The notes under the pieces: model-generated
What the model saw: only the letters and a program-made list of their open reading frames with translations
Databases searched by the model: none
Told to the model about the DNA's origin: nothing
Made by a program: the position numbers and the translations under genes
Shown here: piece after piece, positions 27,639 to 37,401 of the stretch
How positions within the stretch are numbered: position 1 is the first letter of the stretch
How the letters are laid out: the number at the start of each line of letters is the position of its first letter
Assembly: GCF_003259375.1 (NCBI RefSeq)
Contig: NZ_QLLN01000001.1
Location: forward strand, 535,360-599,359
DNA from: Arenibacter echinorum
Lineage (GTDB): Bacteria; Bacteroidota; Bacteroidia; Flavobacteriales; Flavobacteriaceae
Direction of reading: 5' to 3'
Length of the DNA: 64,000 nt

Positions 27639-29879
27639 ATGTGTTTACAACATAAAATAGTATTGATACTGATAGCATTCACCCTTGGCGTTTATGGTCA
27701 AAAGCAACCGGTAGATTATGTGAACCCCTTTATAGGGACTTCAAATTTTGGAACTACCAACCCAGGGCCTATTGCGGTAAGGGGTATGGTAAGTGTGTCC
27801 CCCTTTAATGTGGCGGGACCCAAAAATTTACCTTTGGAAAAAGACAGTCGATGGTTATCCACACCTTATGTTCAGGAGAACACTTTTTTAACAGGATTCA
27901 GTCACGTTAATCTAAGCGGTGTAGGCTGCCCGGAACTAGGGGTTATCTTGGCCATGCCCACCACAGGTGATCTTGAAGTTGATTATCTAAAATATGGTAC
28001 TTCCTATTCCAATGAGATTTCTAAAGTAGGATACTATTCCAATACCTTGGATGATTATAATATAAAGGTAGAGGCCACCGCTACGACCAGAGTAGGGGTG
28101 AGCAAATATTTCTTTCCGAAAGGGGATGCCAATATTCTTATAAATCTAGGCTTGGGCCTCACCAATGAACAAGGTGCTTCTATCCGGGTAGTTTCACCGA
28201 CCGAAGTTGAAGGGGTTCGTTCTGTTGGTTCATTTTGTTATTACAAACCAGAGGAAGCATATCCGGTGTACTTTGTAGCACGGTTCTCCCGGCCTGCGGA
28301 CGAATTTGGTGTCTGGAAAAAACCTACTACCTACAAAGGTGCCGAGGCGGAATGGATGGGTTACAACGGAAAGACACGGGTAATGCCGGGGTATGCCATG
28401 GAAGTTGTAGGCGATAGCATAGGTAGTTATATGCGGTATAATTTTAGAGAACCTACGGTAGTTGAAATGAAGGTTGGGATCTCCTATGTCAGCATTGAAA
28501 ATGCCCGTGAAAACCTGGAAAAGGAAACATCAACGCGAAGTTTTGACCAAATTTTGGAAGAGTCCAAGGAAAATTGGAACGAATATTTATCCAAAATTGA
28601 GGTAGAAGGAGGTGCTGAAGAAGATAAGGTCAAGTTTTATACGGCCCTGTACCACACTTTAATACACCCCAGTACGCTAAATGATTATAATGGGGAGTAT
28701 CCCAAAATGAGAACTAGGGAAACCTTAAGGACCGAGGATACTAGATACACCGTATTCTCCCTTTGGGATACGTATCGGAATTTGCATCAGCTTATGAGTT
28801 TGGTTTATCCAAGACAGCAATCCGATATGGTGAAGAGTATGCTGCAGGTCTATGATGAGAGCGGGTGGTTGCCTAAGTGGGAGTTGAATGCCACGGAAAC
28901 GACCACTATGGTAGGGGATCCGGCAGGAATTGTTATAGCCGATACCTACTTGAAGGGTATAAAGGACTTTGATGTGGAAAAGGCCTATTCGGCAATGATC
29001 AAAAGTGCAGATCAGATTCAGGATAACCCCCTTCGCCCTGGACTAAAGGATTATTTAGAAAAAGGATATTTAACCACCAAAACAACCAATAGCGGATCTG
29101 TATCTACCACCCAGGAGTACAATATTTCAGATTATGCCATAGCCCAATTAGCTAAGGCCTTGGGCAAAAAGAAGGATTATGAACGTTTCTCCAAAAGGTC
29201 CATTTCTTACAGAAATCTTTTCGACAAGGAATTTAATCTTTTGAGACCTAGGAATGATGACGGATCATGGTTGACCCCCTATAACCCGGAAGCCGGGGCC
29301 AACTTCGTAAAAAACCTAGGATTCATAGAAGGCAATGCCTGGCAGTATTCATTTATGGTTACCCATGATGCCAATGGTCTTATGAAACTTATGGGAGGGT
29401 CAAAACCTTTTGCAAATAGATTGCAGGATGTGTTTGATAAAGGGCATTTTGATATGGCCAATGAACCGGATATCGCTTATCCCTATTTATTCAATTATGT
29501 AAAAGGAGAGGAAAGACGCACGCAGCAAATGGTTTCGGACTTGCTGGATACATATTATAAGAATTCACCAGATGGACTCCCAGGAAATGACGATACGGGT
29601 ACCATGTCTGCCTGGGCCGTTTTTTCAATGACGGGGTTATACCCCATAAGTCCGGCAAATGCAATTTATACCATAACAACTCCCCGTTTTAATAAGATAA
29701 CCATACATTTGGATAGTGATTATTATCAACAGGAAAAAATTACTATAATTTCAAACTTTTCTGAGAAAAACCGCTTTATTGAAAATATTAAGATTGAGGG
29801 AAAACCACATAAGGGATATTTTATAAGCCATGATGAATTCGTAAACGGCAAAACTCTGGAGTTGAAATTGAACAAATAG
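27639..29879 (+). CDS. GH92 family alpha-mannosidase
   Basis: A 746-aa secreted enzyme with a signal peptide (about residues 1-20, ending GVYGQK). GH92 enzymes are Ca2+-dependent exo-alpha-mannosidases acting on high-mannose N-glycans. Seen are VNPFIGTSNFGTTNPG at the start, GFSHVNLSGVGCPELG, SLWDTYRNLHQLMSLVYP and the catalytic-base motif LPGNDDTGTMSAW near residue 648. Length and domain order (beta-sandwich then helical barrel) are normal. Linkage preference (1,2; 1,3; 1,4; 1,6) cannot be read. First gene after the DUF559 element; 18 bases before the DUF4838 gene. Confidence 0.92.
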   Translation: MCLQHKIVLILIAFTLGVYGQKQPVDYVNPFIGTSNFGTTNPGPIAVRGMVSVSPFNVAGPKNLPLEKDSRWLSTPYVQENTFLTGFSHVNLSGVGCPELGVILAMPTTGDLEVDYLKYGTSYSNEISKVGYYSNTLDDYNIKVEATATTRVGVSKYFFPKGDANILINLGLGLTNEQGASIRVVSPTEVEGVRSVGSFCYYKPEEAYPVYFVARFSRPADEFGVWKKPTTYKGAEAEWMGYNGKTRVMPGYAMEVVGDSIGSYMRYNFREPTVVEMKVGISYVSIENARENLEKETSTRSFDQILEESKENWNEYLSKIEVEGGAEEDKVKFYTALYHTLIHPSTLNDYNGEYPKMRTRETLRTEDTRYTVFSLWDTYRNLHQLMSLVYPRQQSDMVKSMLQVYDESGWLPKWELNATETTTMVGDPAGIVIADTYLKGIKDFDVEKAYSAMIKSADQIQDNPLRPGLKDYLEKGYLTTKTTNSGSVSTTQEYNISDYAIAQLAKALGKKKDYERFSKRSISYRNLFDKEFNLLRPRNDDGSWLTPYNPEAGANFVKNLGFIEGNAWQYSFMVTHDANGLMKLMGGSKPFANRLQDVFDKGHFDMANEPDIAYPYLFNYVKGEERRTQQMVSDLLDTYYKNSPDGLPGNDDTGTMSAWAVFSMTGLYPISPANAIYTITTPRFNKITIHLDSDYYQQEKITIISNFSEKNRFIENIKIEGKPHKGYFISHDEFVNGKTLELKLNK

Positions 29880-29897
29880 GTCAAAATCGCATTGTGA

Positions 29898-32141
29898 ATG
29901 AAAATATTAAAGGCAAATTTCAAAATTTTAAGTCTCTTATTAATATTATCGATCTTAACCTCCTGTAATAGGGATGGGATTGAACTGGTTTATGATAGCC
30001 AATCCAATTATGAAATAGTGTTCATGGGCAGTGCTACCGAGAGTCAGTATAAATCTGCCGAAATACTACAGCGTTACCTGCAAGAAATTAGTGGGGTAGA
30101 GTTGGAATTGGTGGATGAAAGTTCTCAGGATTTAAATAAGAACAAGATTTATGTGGGTATCATTAAGGGCGAAGATTTAAAACAGCAAGAAATTGCCATT
30201 CGGACAGAAAATAAGGACTTGTATATCTTGGGCGGGTCCGATAGGGCTACAAAATATGCCGTATACGAATTTCTGGAGCGTTATTTGGGTTGTAGGTGGT
30301 ATGCCCCCGAAGTTGAAAAAATACCTACTTCCAAGACCATTGACCTTCCTGCATTGGATTACGTATATACCCCGGATATTACTACTAGAACGGTGCATTC
30401 ACGATTGTTTTATGATAATCCCTTGTATGCGGAACAGCAGAAGGTAACACAGGAATCTTTTCCTACTTATGTTCCCAGTGCAAGGGTACATACGTTCCAT
30501 AAGTTTTTGCCCGAAGAAAAATTCTACAAACCGCATCCGGAATATTTTGCGTTGAGGGGGGACCAAAGGCTGCCCACCCAATTGTGCTTGACCAATCCAG
30601 ATGTTTTGGCGATTGTTAAGGACTCTGTAGCTTCTTTGTTTGAACAATATCCCAGGTCCAAGGTCATATCGGTGAGTCAGGATGATAATCAACAGCATTG
30701 CCAGTGCGACAATTGTAGTAAAATAGATGAAGAAGAGGGTAGTACGTCCGGTACCATGATAAGATTTGTAAATGAAGTGGCGGCTGATTTTCCAGACAAA
30801 ATGATTTCCACTCTGGCCTATCAGTATACTAGAAAGCCATCTAAGACCAGGCCTTTGGAAAATGTTTTGATTACACTTACTTCTATAGAATGCGACAGAA
30901 GTGCACCTATTGCAGAAAAATGTGCGGATTTTGCAAACGATATAGTTGGATGGGGTAAATTGACCCAGAACATAAGAATATGGGATTACACAACACAGTT
31001 TACTAATTTTTTTGCCCCCTTTCCCAATATCCATACACTGCAGCCCAATATTCAATTGTTTCGGGACAACAATGCGAAATGGATTTTTGAACAACACAGT
31101 AACAATCCGAGTGAACTTTTTGAACTTAGATCCTATATAATAGCAAAACTGCTTTGGAATCCCGATCAAAATTTTGATGCCCTGTTGACAGATTTTACCA
31201 CAGGTTATTACGAAGAGGCAGGTATTTATATCAAAGAATACATTGATGGAATTCATGCCAAGTTAGAGGAAGACAAGGATTTTTTTCTATTTCTGTATGG
31301 AGATCCATCTGAGGCATTTTCATCCTATTTAAGCCCGGAGATGCTTTTAAAATATTCCCAATTATTTGACGCGGCGGAAAAGGCGGTGGCCAAAAAACCG
31401 GAAATTTTGGCACGTGTAAAAGTCGCGCGATTGGGTGTGGATTTTGCAGAACTGGAGGCCAGTAGAAAGAATATTACCGACAGATATAGCCTTTTGATCC
31501 CCAATGAGGACGGTAAAAAAATAATAAATCCGCTGGTAACTACATTACTGGATAATTTTAAGGCAATCACTGCCAAGAACAATATAACCTTAATGAATGA
31601 AATGGGTTTTACCGTAACGGAGTATCTAGCAAATTACATGTCGGCACTTGAGGTAATAAGAATGCCCAATGTTGCCATGGGCAAAAAAGTGGTTACCGTT
31701 ACAAAACCAAAAAAATACGCAAAAGAAGACCCCATGGCACTGACGGATGGTGCTTTGGGAGGAAGCAGTTTTTATGCCAACTGGTTGGGGTATGAAGGTA
31801 ATGATATGGAGGTAGTGGTAGATTTAGGTAAGCCTATGAACATAAATACCATTTCCTTGGCCTTTTTACAGGTTACGAATCACGTTGTCTTTTTTCCGGA
31901 GAAGGTTACCTATTCAGGCTCCTTGGATAACCAGTATTTTGAAAGTTTTGGGACTATTAATAATCCCTTTCCCTTAACAAAGGACAGCAAGGTTAACGAC
32001 ATTCAATTTTTTAAATTGGATTTTGATAAAAGGAATACCCGGTATGTTAAGGTGAGGGCTACAAATACAAAAACACCTTATTGGCATCATGCTGCAGGAT
32101 TGCCTTCTTGGATCTTTGCTGATGAAATAATAATTAATTAA
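29898..32141 (+). CDS. DUF4838 lipoprotein with C-terminal discoidin-like domain
   Basis: A 747-aa lipoprotein (LLILSILTSC). The N-terminus (about residues 35-145) resembles the alpha-glucuronidase/GH20 domain-2 fold (ESQYKSAEILQRYLQEISG). The middle is DUF4838 (VISVSQDDNQQHCQCDNCSK; RIWDYTTQFTNFFAPFPN). The last 120 residues match the discoidin-like domain of the GH20 protein and the cytochrome mosaic, ending PSWIFADEIIIN. DUF4838 is a putative glycosidase-like TIM-barrel family; activity is unproven. It lies between GH92 and GH29 with short gaps, so it is part of the same transcription unit. Confidence 0.85.
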   Translation: MKILKANFKILSLLLILSILTSCNRDGIELVYDSQSNYEIVFMGSATESQYKSAEILQRYLQEISGVELELVDESSQDLNKNKIYVGIIKGEDLKQQEIAIRTENKDLYILGGSDRATKYAVYEFLERYLGCRWYAPEVEKIPTSKTIDLPALDYVYTPDITTRTVHSRLFYDNPLYAEQQKVTQESFPTYVPSARVHTFHKFLPEEKFYKPHPEYFALRGDQRLPTQLCLTNPDVLAIVKDSVASLFEQYPRSKVISVSQDDNQQHCQCDNCSKIDEEEGSTSGTMIRFVNEVAADFPDKMISTLAYQYTRKPSKTRPLENVLITLTSIECDRSAPIAEKCADFANDIVGWGKLTQNIRIWDYTTQFTNFFAPFPNIHTLQPNIQLFRDNNAKWIFEQHSNNPSELFELRSYIIAKLLWNPDQNFDALLTDFTTGYYEEAGIYIKEYIDGIHAKLEEDKDFFLFLYGDPSEAFSSYLSPEMLLKYSQLFDAAEKAVAKKPEILARVKVARLGVDFAELEASRKNITDRYSLLIPNEDGKKIINPLVTTLLDNFKAITAKNNITLMNEMGFTVTEYLANYMSALEVIRMPNVAMGKKVVTVTKPKKYAKEDPMALTDGALGGSSFYANWLGYEGNDMEVVVDLGKPMNINTISLAFLQVTNHVVFFPEKVTYSGSLDNQYFESFGTINNPFPLTKDSKVNDIQFFKLDFDKRNTRYVKVRATNTKTPYWHHAAGLPSWIFADEIIIN

Positions 32142-32152
32142 ATCCGGTAGAA

Positions 32153-33643
32153 ATGAATATTACGAAAAACAGATTTAAATCTCTTTTGATGGCGCTAGCA
32201 TTGGCCTTCATTTGTCAGGTAGTGGGTGCACAGGCCATCTATGAGGACGAGAGGTATGTTCCCGAGACCGATCCCTTGGTGCTGGAAAAGTTGGAACAAT
32301 GGCAGGATATGAAATTTGGTCTTTTAATGCATTGGGGGACCTATAGCCAGTGGGGTATTGTGGAATCATGGTCGCTATGCCCCGAAGAATATGGTTGGTG
32401 CGAGCGGACAAAGGGCTCTAATCCCAGTGATTATAATACTTATAAAATAGAATATGAAGGCTTGCAGAAGACCTTCAATCCGGTGAAATTTGATCCGGAT
32501 AAATGGGCCAAGGCGGCAAAGCATGCAGGGATGAAGTACGTAGTCTTCACTACCAAGCACCATGATGGTTTTTCCATGTTCGATTCCAAATACACCGATT
32601 ATAAAATAACGGATCCAAAAACCCCATTTTCAACAAACCCTAAAGCCAATATCACCAAGGAAATTTTCAATTCCTTCAGGGAACAGGGATTATGGGCCGG
32701 AGCTTATTTTTCCAAGCCAGATTGGAATACCCCTACCTATTGGGATCCTTATTATCCTCCTAGGGATAGAAATGTTAATTATGAGCCCGAGGCAAATCCT
32801 GAAAAATGGCAGGCATATATAGACTTTACCCACAATCAAATATTGGAATTGCTAACAGATTACGGTAAGGTAGATATCTTATGGTTGGATGGCGGCTGGG
32901 TGGCCAAAACGCCAAAATCTGAAATTACCAATTGGTATGAGCAACAGTTGGTCAACAATGACAACGGGTATTTAAAGAACCGTATCGTTAATCAGGATAT
33001 AAAGATGGACGAATTAGTGGTCAAGGCAAGGGAAAAGCAGCCGGGATTAATTGTGGTGGACCGGGCTGTGCACGGTAAAAATCAAAATTACCTTACCCCG
33101 GAAAATAGGGTGCCGGAGAAGCCGCTGCCCTATCCTTGGGAATCCTGTATCATAGCCGGCGGTGGATGGTCCTATTCTTTTGATGCCAAATACATGACAG
33201 GACGTGAGGCCATTCACACTTTGGTGGATATTGTTGCCAAAGGAGGCAATTTGTTGTTGAATGTTGCTCCAAGCCCTGAAGGCGAGTGGGATGAAGGGGC
33301 GTACAGACTGTTGAATGAAATAGGGGATTGGATGTCTGTAAACAAGGAGGCCATTTATGGTACACGATCTATGGCCCCATTTAAATTCGATAATGTATGT
33401 GTTACCGCTAAGCCAGATGGTACGGTATACCTCACCTATCTTTTAGAAAAAGGGCAGACTTCCTTGCCTTCAGAAATTGTTTTTCCTGATTATATTCCCA
33501 AAAGAAGTGCTAAGGCACAACTACTGGACGGTAAACAAAAATTAAAATGGACCCAAAAAGAAGATGGTATGGCTATTCAGCTTCCCAAGGATTTGGGGGC
33601 TCAATTATTGGGCACCGAAGCATTTGTTATTAGAATTAAATAA
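32153..33643 (+). CDS. GH29 alpha-L-fucosidase
   Basis: A 496-aa secreted enzyme (signal peptide to about residue 26, QVVGAQA). GH29 retaining fucosidases remove alpha-linked fucose, here plausibly from the N-glycan core or antenna. Family landmarks are WQDMKFGLLMHWGTYSQWG, AKHAGMKYVVFTTKHHDGFS and the nucleophile Asp246 in VDILWLDGGWV. GGNLLLNVAPSPEGE closes the barrel. The gene starts 12 bases after the DUF4838 stop and is followed by a good terminator. Confidence 0.93.
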   Translation: MNITKNRFKSLLMALALAFICQVVGAQAIYEDERYVPETDPLVLEKLEQWQDMKFGLLMHWGTYSQWGIVESWSLCPEEYGWCERTKGSNPSDYNTYKIEYEGLQKTFNPVKFDPDKWAKAAKHAGMKYVVFTTKHHDGFSMFDSKYTDYKITDPKTPFSTNPKANITKEIFNSFREQGLWAGAYFSKPDWNTPTYWDPYYPPRDRNVNYEPEANPEKWQAYIDFTHNQILELLTDYGKVDILWLDGGWVAKTPKSEITNWYEQQLVNNDNGYLKNRIVNQDIKMDELVVKAREKQPGLIVVDRAVHGKNQNYLTPENRVPEKPLPYPWESCIIAGGGWSYSFDAKYMTGREAIHTLVDIVAKGGNLLLNVAPSPEGEWDEGAYRLLNEIGDWMSVNKEAIYGTRSMAPFKFDNVCVTAKPDGTVYLTYLLEKGQTSLPSEIVFPDYIPKRSAKAQLLDGKQKLKWTQKEDGMAIQLPKDLGAQLLGTEAFVIRIK

Positions 33644-33815
33644 GGAATTTCAACAGATTGGGGATTTGCACTATAAATTGTAACTAAATATTAATTTATT
33701 GGTCTAAAAATGTAACGGAACACAGGTTCAACTGGAAAACAGCCCTACCTTGAAATGCAGTTGATTGCTCTGGTGATTAACATATTTTATCAAAAATTAA
33801 TCATAAATTATCCCA

Positions 33816-33854
33816 ATACCCTGATATCATTCGTGAAAATCAGGGTGTTTTTTT
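33816..33854 (+). terminator. Rho-independent terminator after the GH29 gene
   Basis: Stem ACCCTGAT/ATCAGGGT (33818-33825 with 33839-33846), 13-base loop, then G and a run of T. It separates the enzyme genes from susC/susD. Confidence 0.8.
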
Positions 33855-33889
33855 GCATAAAGACCAAATTATTGTTAAGGGATACTACT

Positions 33890-33899
33890 AAAACGTTTT
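33890..33899. promoter_or_regulatory. Palindrome AAAACGTTTT upstream of susC
   Basis: A perfect 10-base palindrome 142 bases before the susC ATG, followed at once by a partial repeat (GGAAAAACGT). The CG-centred A/T arms are the style of LacI-family operators. No LacI-type gene is in the window, so it is only a candidate operator. Confidence 0.3.
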
Positions 33900-34040
33900 C
33901 GGAAAAACGTCATTAGGCTTTTGGCAATAGTCATTAGTCGAATTAATTTCTTCACTTCAGTAGGAAAACGAAAATTTAGTAATTATTTAACATTAGGGTA
34001 ACTCCCTAAACTTCTAATTAACTAACTAAAAATTATTAGT

Positions 34041-37000
34041 ATGATTAAAAAATTTCATTACTATTTATTGCTGGCTTCATTTCTCGTTGTACAGGGAATG
34101 ACGGCTCAGAACAAAACGGTTACCGGTACAGTGTCCGATGATTTGGGCACCCCGCTACCAGGTGTCAACGTTGTGGAGAAGGGTACTTCAAATGGTACTT
34201 CCACAGATTTCGATGGTAACTTTTCCCTTAATGTAGGGAACAATGCTACCTTGGTTTTTTCTTCTTTAGGTTTTACCAAAAAGGAAATTGCAGTAGGAGC
34301 ACAGGCTACAATTAAAGTTGTTCTTGAGGAAGATGCTGAGCAATTAGGGGAAGTTGTTGTAACAGGTTTGGGTATTACTAGGGAAAAGAAGGCCCTTGGT
34401 TATGCTACTGCCACTATTAGTGCAGAAGCTTTGACCGAAACGGCAACCCCTAACTTTGCAACAGCACTGTATGGAAAAGCTCCCGGGGTTAGTATAAATA
34501 CTACTCCTGGTGGATCTACCAGTGCCTCCAACATTACTATCAGGGGGGTAGCCTCAATTACAGGTAGAAGTCAGCCATTAATTATTTTAGATGGTGTACC
34601 TATTAGGGACGGTGAAGTTTCCAACAACAACTATTGGGGAGACCAACGTCTAAGGGGTAATGGTCTTTTGGATATTAACCCAGAGGATATAGATAACATT
34701 TCCATTCTTAAGGGAGCATCTGCTGCAGCCCTCTATGGGTCTGAGGCAGTAAACGGGGTGGTATTGATCACTACCAAAAGTGGTAAGAATAGAAAGAATG
34801 GTATGACCGTAGATCTAAGCTCCTCCTATAGCTTTGACAAGGTGGCTTATCTTCCAAGATACCAAACGGTGAGGGGACCAGGTGCTCCTTTGAACGTTTC
34901 TGATGGTGGCCAGGATGCTGAAGGATTTATTTATCATGATGTGGATGGTGATGGTACTGCTGAAACCAGAGGTGTATTGGGTTACAGTATTAACTTTGGA
35001 CCTAAATTTGACGGTAAGCCAACCATTGGTTGGGATGGAATCGTAAGACCTTATGAGGCTCAGGATGATCGTTATGGTGGCTTGTTCAACACGGCACACA
35101 ATACAAGCGTTAACATGTCCATTACCAATGTTACCGATAACTCCAATTTAAGATTTTCGTATACCCGTCAGGATAACCAAGGTATCAGTATTGGAGCTGA
35201 GGAGGAAAAGAATGTATTTAATTTAAATGCAACCTTTAAGTGGGCAGATAATATATCCACGGATGTAATTGTAAATTATGTGAATCAGTCTGTTTTCAAC
35301 AGACCTTATTCTGTAGACCGTTTAACAAATAACTTTACGGGAATGATGTCCCCCTTCGATAGTGCCGATTGGTATTTGGATAGATATAAAACCAGTAGAG
35401 GCTATCGTTATGTTACAGGAACCGGTCAGAGTTTAACTCCTGAGGAAAATATAATTTATCCTGGGTTTAAAGGAGATATAGCAAGCTTCGTTTGGAGCGT
35501 AAAGGAGAATCGCTTGGAAGAACAAAGCAACAGGATCATAGGTACCATTACCAACAATTGGGATATAACTACTGGACTTAATTTAAGGGGTAGAATTTCC
35601 ACGGATTTCACCAATAGAAATTCAGAGGGCAGTAGTACTACGGAAAGACCTTTGGCTTTCGGTAACTCTGGTGGCTTTAGCATGAGCAATGATAGTTACA
35701 ACTCCTTGTACGGAGAATTATTGTTGAGATATGAAACCCCAATTACAACCGACTTAACCCTGGCCATGATGGCGGGCTACAACGCTACCAAACAATCTGA
35801 ATCCCACTTGAGCAGGGGAACAAATGGTGGATTGAGTGTTGAGAACTGGTTTGACATATCTGCATCGGTAAACACACCTAATTCCGGAAGTAGTCGTAAC
35901 TCTATTGTGAAGGATGCATTTTTAGGTACAGCTAATCTTGATTATAAAGGATACTTTTTTGTAGAAGGTACCATTCGTAAGGATAAGACCTCCACTATGA
36001 ACCCAAATAACAATAGTTTTGTGTATCCTTCGGTAAACTCCAGTTTCGTGCTTTCCGAGGCATTTGACTTACCACTTTTTATGAATTATTTTAAAATTCG
36101 TGGTTCATGGGGTATTGTAGGTAACTATCCTGATCCTTATCAGGCCAACATCGCCTATAACCAGAATACATTGGGATCTCAAGGTGGTAATCCAGTGCTT
36201 TACACTACTATCCCTTCCAGTTTTGGTAATGATGGTATTAGACCAGAAGAGAAACATGAGTACGAATTTGGTATGGAAATCAAATTTTTTCAGGGAAGGT
36301 TAGGTCTTGATGCTTCCTATTACAACGCCCAAGTTGTGGATCAGATCCTGCCTTTGACACTTCCAAGTAGCTCTGGAGCGGGTAATGTACTGACCAATAT
36401 TGGTACACTTAGGAATAAAGGTTATGAATTTGGTTTGACCGGTACACCTATTGACACAGGTTCCTTTAGATGGGATGCAATCGTAAACTTTGCCAAGAAC
36501 GATAACAAAGTTGAGAAGTTGGCCCCTGGACTTGATGAATTGTTACATGCCGATTATGATGGAAATGCCGCTCAGTTGAAGTCGTTGGTAGGGCAACCAA
36601 TGGGAGATCTTTATGCACATCCCGTAGCAACAGATGCACAAGGTAGAAAAATTGTGGATCCCAATGGTATGTACAAGATTGATGCGGACAACATGGAAAA
36701 ATTTGGTAACGCCATGCCAAAATGGACCGGTGGTGTTATGAACTCTTTTAGCTATAAGAACATAACTTTGGATGCTCTTGTGGATTTCCGTATTGGTGGT
36801 CATGTAATGCCAACTGCACTTAACTGGATGACCAGCCGTGGTCTAACAGAAGAGAGCACAAAGTTTATGGATACGGAAAGTGGTGGACTAAGTTATTACG
36901 AAGATGGTACAGGAAAAAGAATTCAGACAACTCCTGGTGCTACTGCAGGCCCTGGAGGAGAAGTGGTTTACCATGACGGTATTTTGTTGGATGGTGTTAC

Positions 37001-37367
37001 CAATGATGGGCAACCTAACGACCAAATAGCTTCTGCTGCGGATTACTACTGGACCGTTTACAACTGGGGTGGACCTCAATATAGTCCAAACACCCGTTAT
37101 GAGCTATACATTAAAGAAAACACTTACTTTAAAATGAGAGAGTTGTCCATAGGCTACAAAATGCCAAGAAAAGTAATTGATAAGATAGGACTTAGTAAAT
37201 TGCAATTCTCTGTTTTCGGTAGAAACTTGTTCTATTTATATAGAACAATTAAAGATATGGATGGGGAACAGACCACAGCAGGTTCTAGATGGTTCCAAAA
37301 TGTTAATAACGTCGGTACCAACCCTTCAACTCGTTCTTTCGGTTTAATGGTTAGAGCTAGTTTATAA
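34041..37367 (+). CDS. SusC/RagA TonB-linked outer-membrane transporter
   Basis: A 1108-aa outer-membrane porin that imports oligosaccharides using TonB energy. The signal peptide ends near residue 23 (GMTAQNK). A carboxypeptidase-regulatory-like domain follows (VTGTVSDDLGTPLPGVNV), then the TonB-box region LGEVVVTGLG, the plug (IRGVASITGRSQPLIILDGV; LKGASAAALYGSEAVNGVV) and the large beta-barrel ending in FGLMVRASL with a terminal aromatic-rich strand. Complete. It lies 34 bases before its SusD partner and probably has its own promoter after the GH29 terminator. Confidence 0.96.
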   Translation: MIKKFHYYLLLASFLVVQGMTAQNKTVTGTVSDDLGTPLPGVNVVEKGTSNGTSTDFDGNFSLNVGNNATLVFSSLGFTKKEIAVGAQATIKVVLEEDAEQLGEVVVTGLGITREKKALGYATATISAEALTETATPNFATALYGKAPGVSINTTPGGSTSASNITIRGVASITGRSQPLIILDGVPIRDGEVSNNNYWGDQRLRGNGLLDINPEDIDNISILKGASAAALYGSEAVNGVVLITTKSGKNRKNGMTVDLSSSYSFDKVAYLPRYQTVRGPGAPLNVSDGGQDAEGFIYHDVDGDGTAETRGVLGYSINFGPKFDGKPTIGWDGIVRPYEAQDDRYGGLFNTAHNTSVNMSITNVTDNSNLRFSYTRQDNQGISIGAEEEKNVFNLNATFKWADNISTDVIVNYVNQSVFNRPYSVDRLTNNFTGMMSPFDSADWYLDRYKTSRGYRYVTGTGQSLTPEENIIYPGFKGDIASFVWSVKENRLEEQSNRIIGTITNNWDITTGLNLRGRISTDFTNRNSEGSSTTERPLAFGNSGGFSMSNDSYNSLYGELLLRYETPITTDLTLAMMAGYNATKQSESHLSRGTNGGLSVENWFDISASVNTPNSGSSRNSIVKDAFLGTANLDYKGYFFVEGTIRKDKTSTMNPNNNSFVYPSVNSSFVLSEAFDLPLFMNYFKIRGSWGIVGNYPDPYQANIAYNQNTLGSQGGNPVLYTTIPSSFGNDGIRPEEKHEYEFGMEIKFFQGRLGLDASYYNAQVVDQILPLTLPSSSGAGNVLTNIGTLRNKGYEFGLTGTPIDTGSFRWDAIVNFAKNDNKVEKLAPGLDELLHADYDGNAAQLKSLVGQPMGDLYAHPVATDAQGRKIVDPNGMYKIDADNMEKFGNAMPKWTGGVMNSFSYKNITLDALVDFRIGGHVMPTALNWMTSRGLTEESTKFMDTESGGLSYYEDGTGKRIQTTPGATAGPGGEVVYHDGILLDGVTNDGQPNDQIASAADYYWTVYNWGGPQYSPNTRYELYIKENTYFKMRELSIGYKMPRKVIDKIGLSKLQFSVFGRNLFYLYRTIKDMDGEQTTAGSRWFQNVNNVGTNPSTRSFGLMVRASL

Positions 37368-37401
37368 TAATATAAATAAGAATTATTTAAAAAGATATTT
37401 C

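Noticed and set aside
30399..31256. 285-aa minus-strand frame
   Set aside because: Antisense to the DUF4838 gene, which has a signal peptide and coherent domains.
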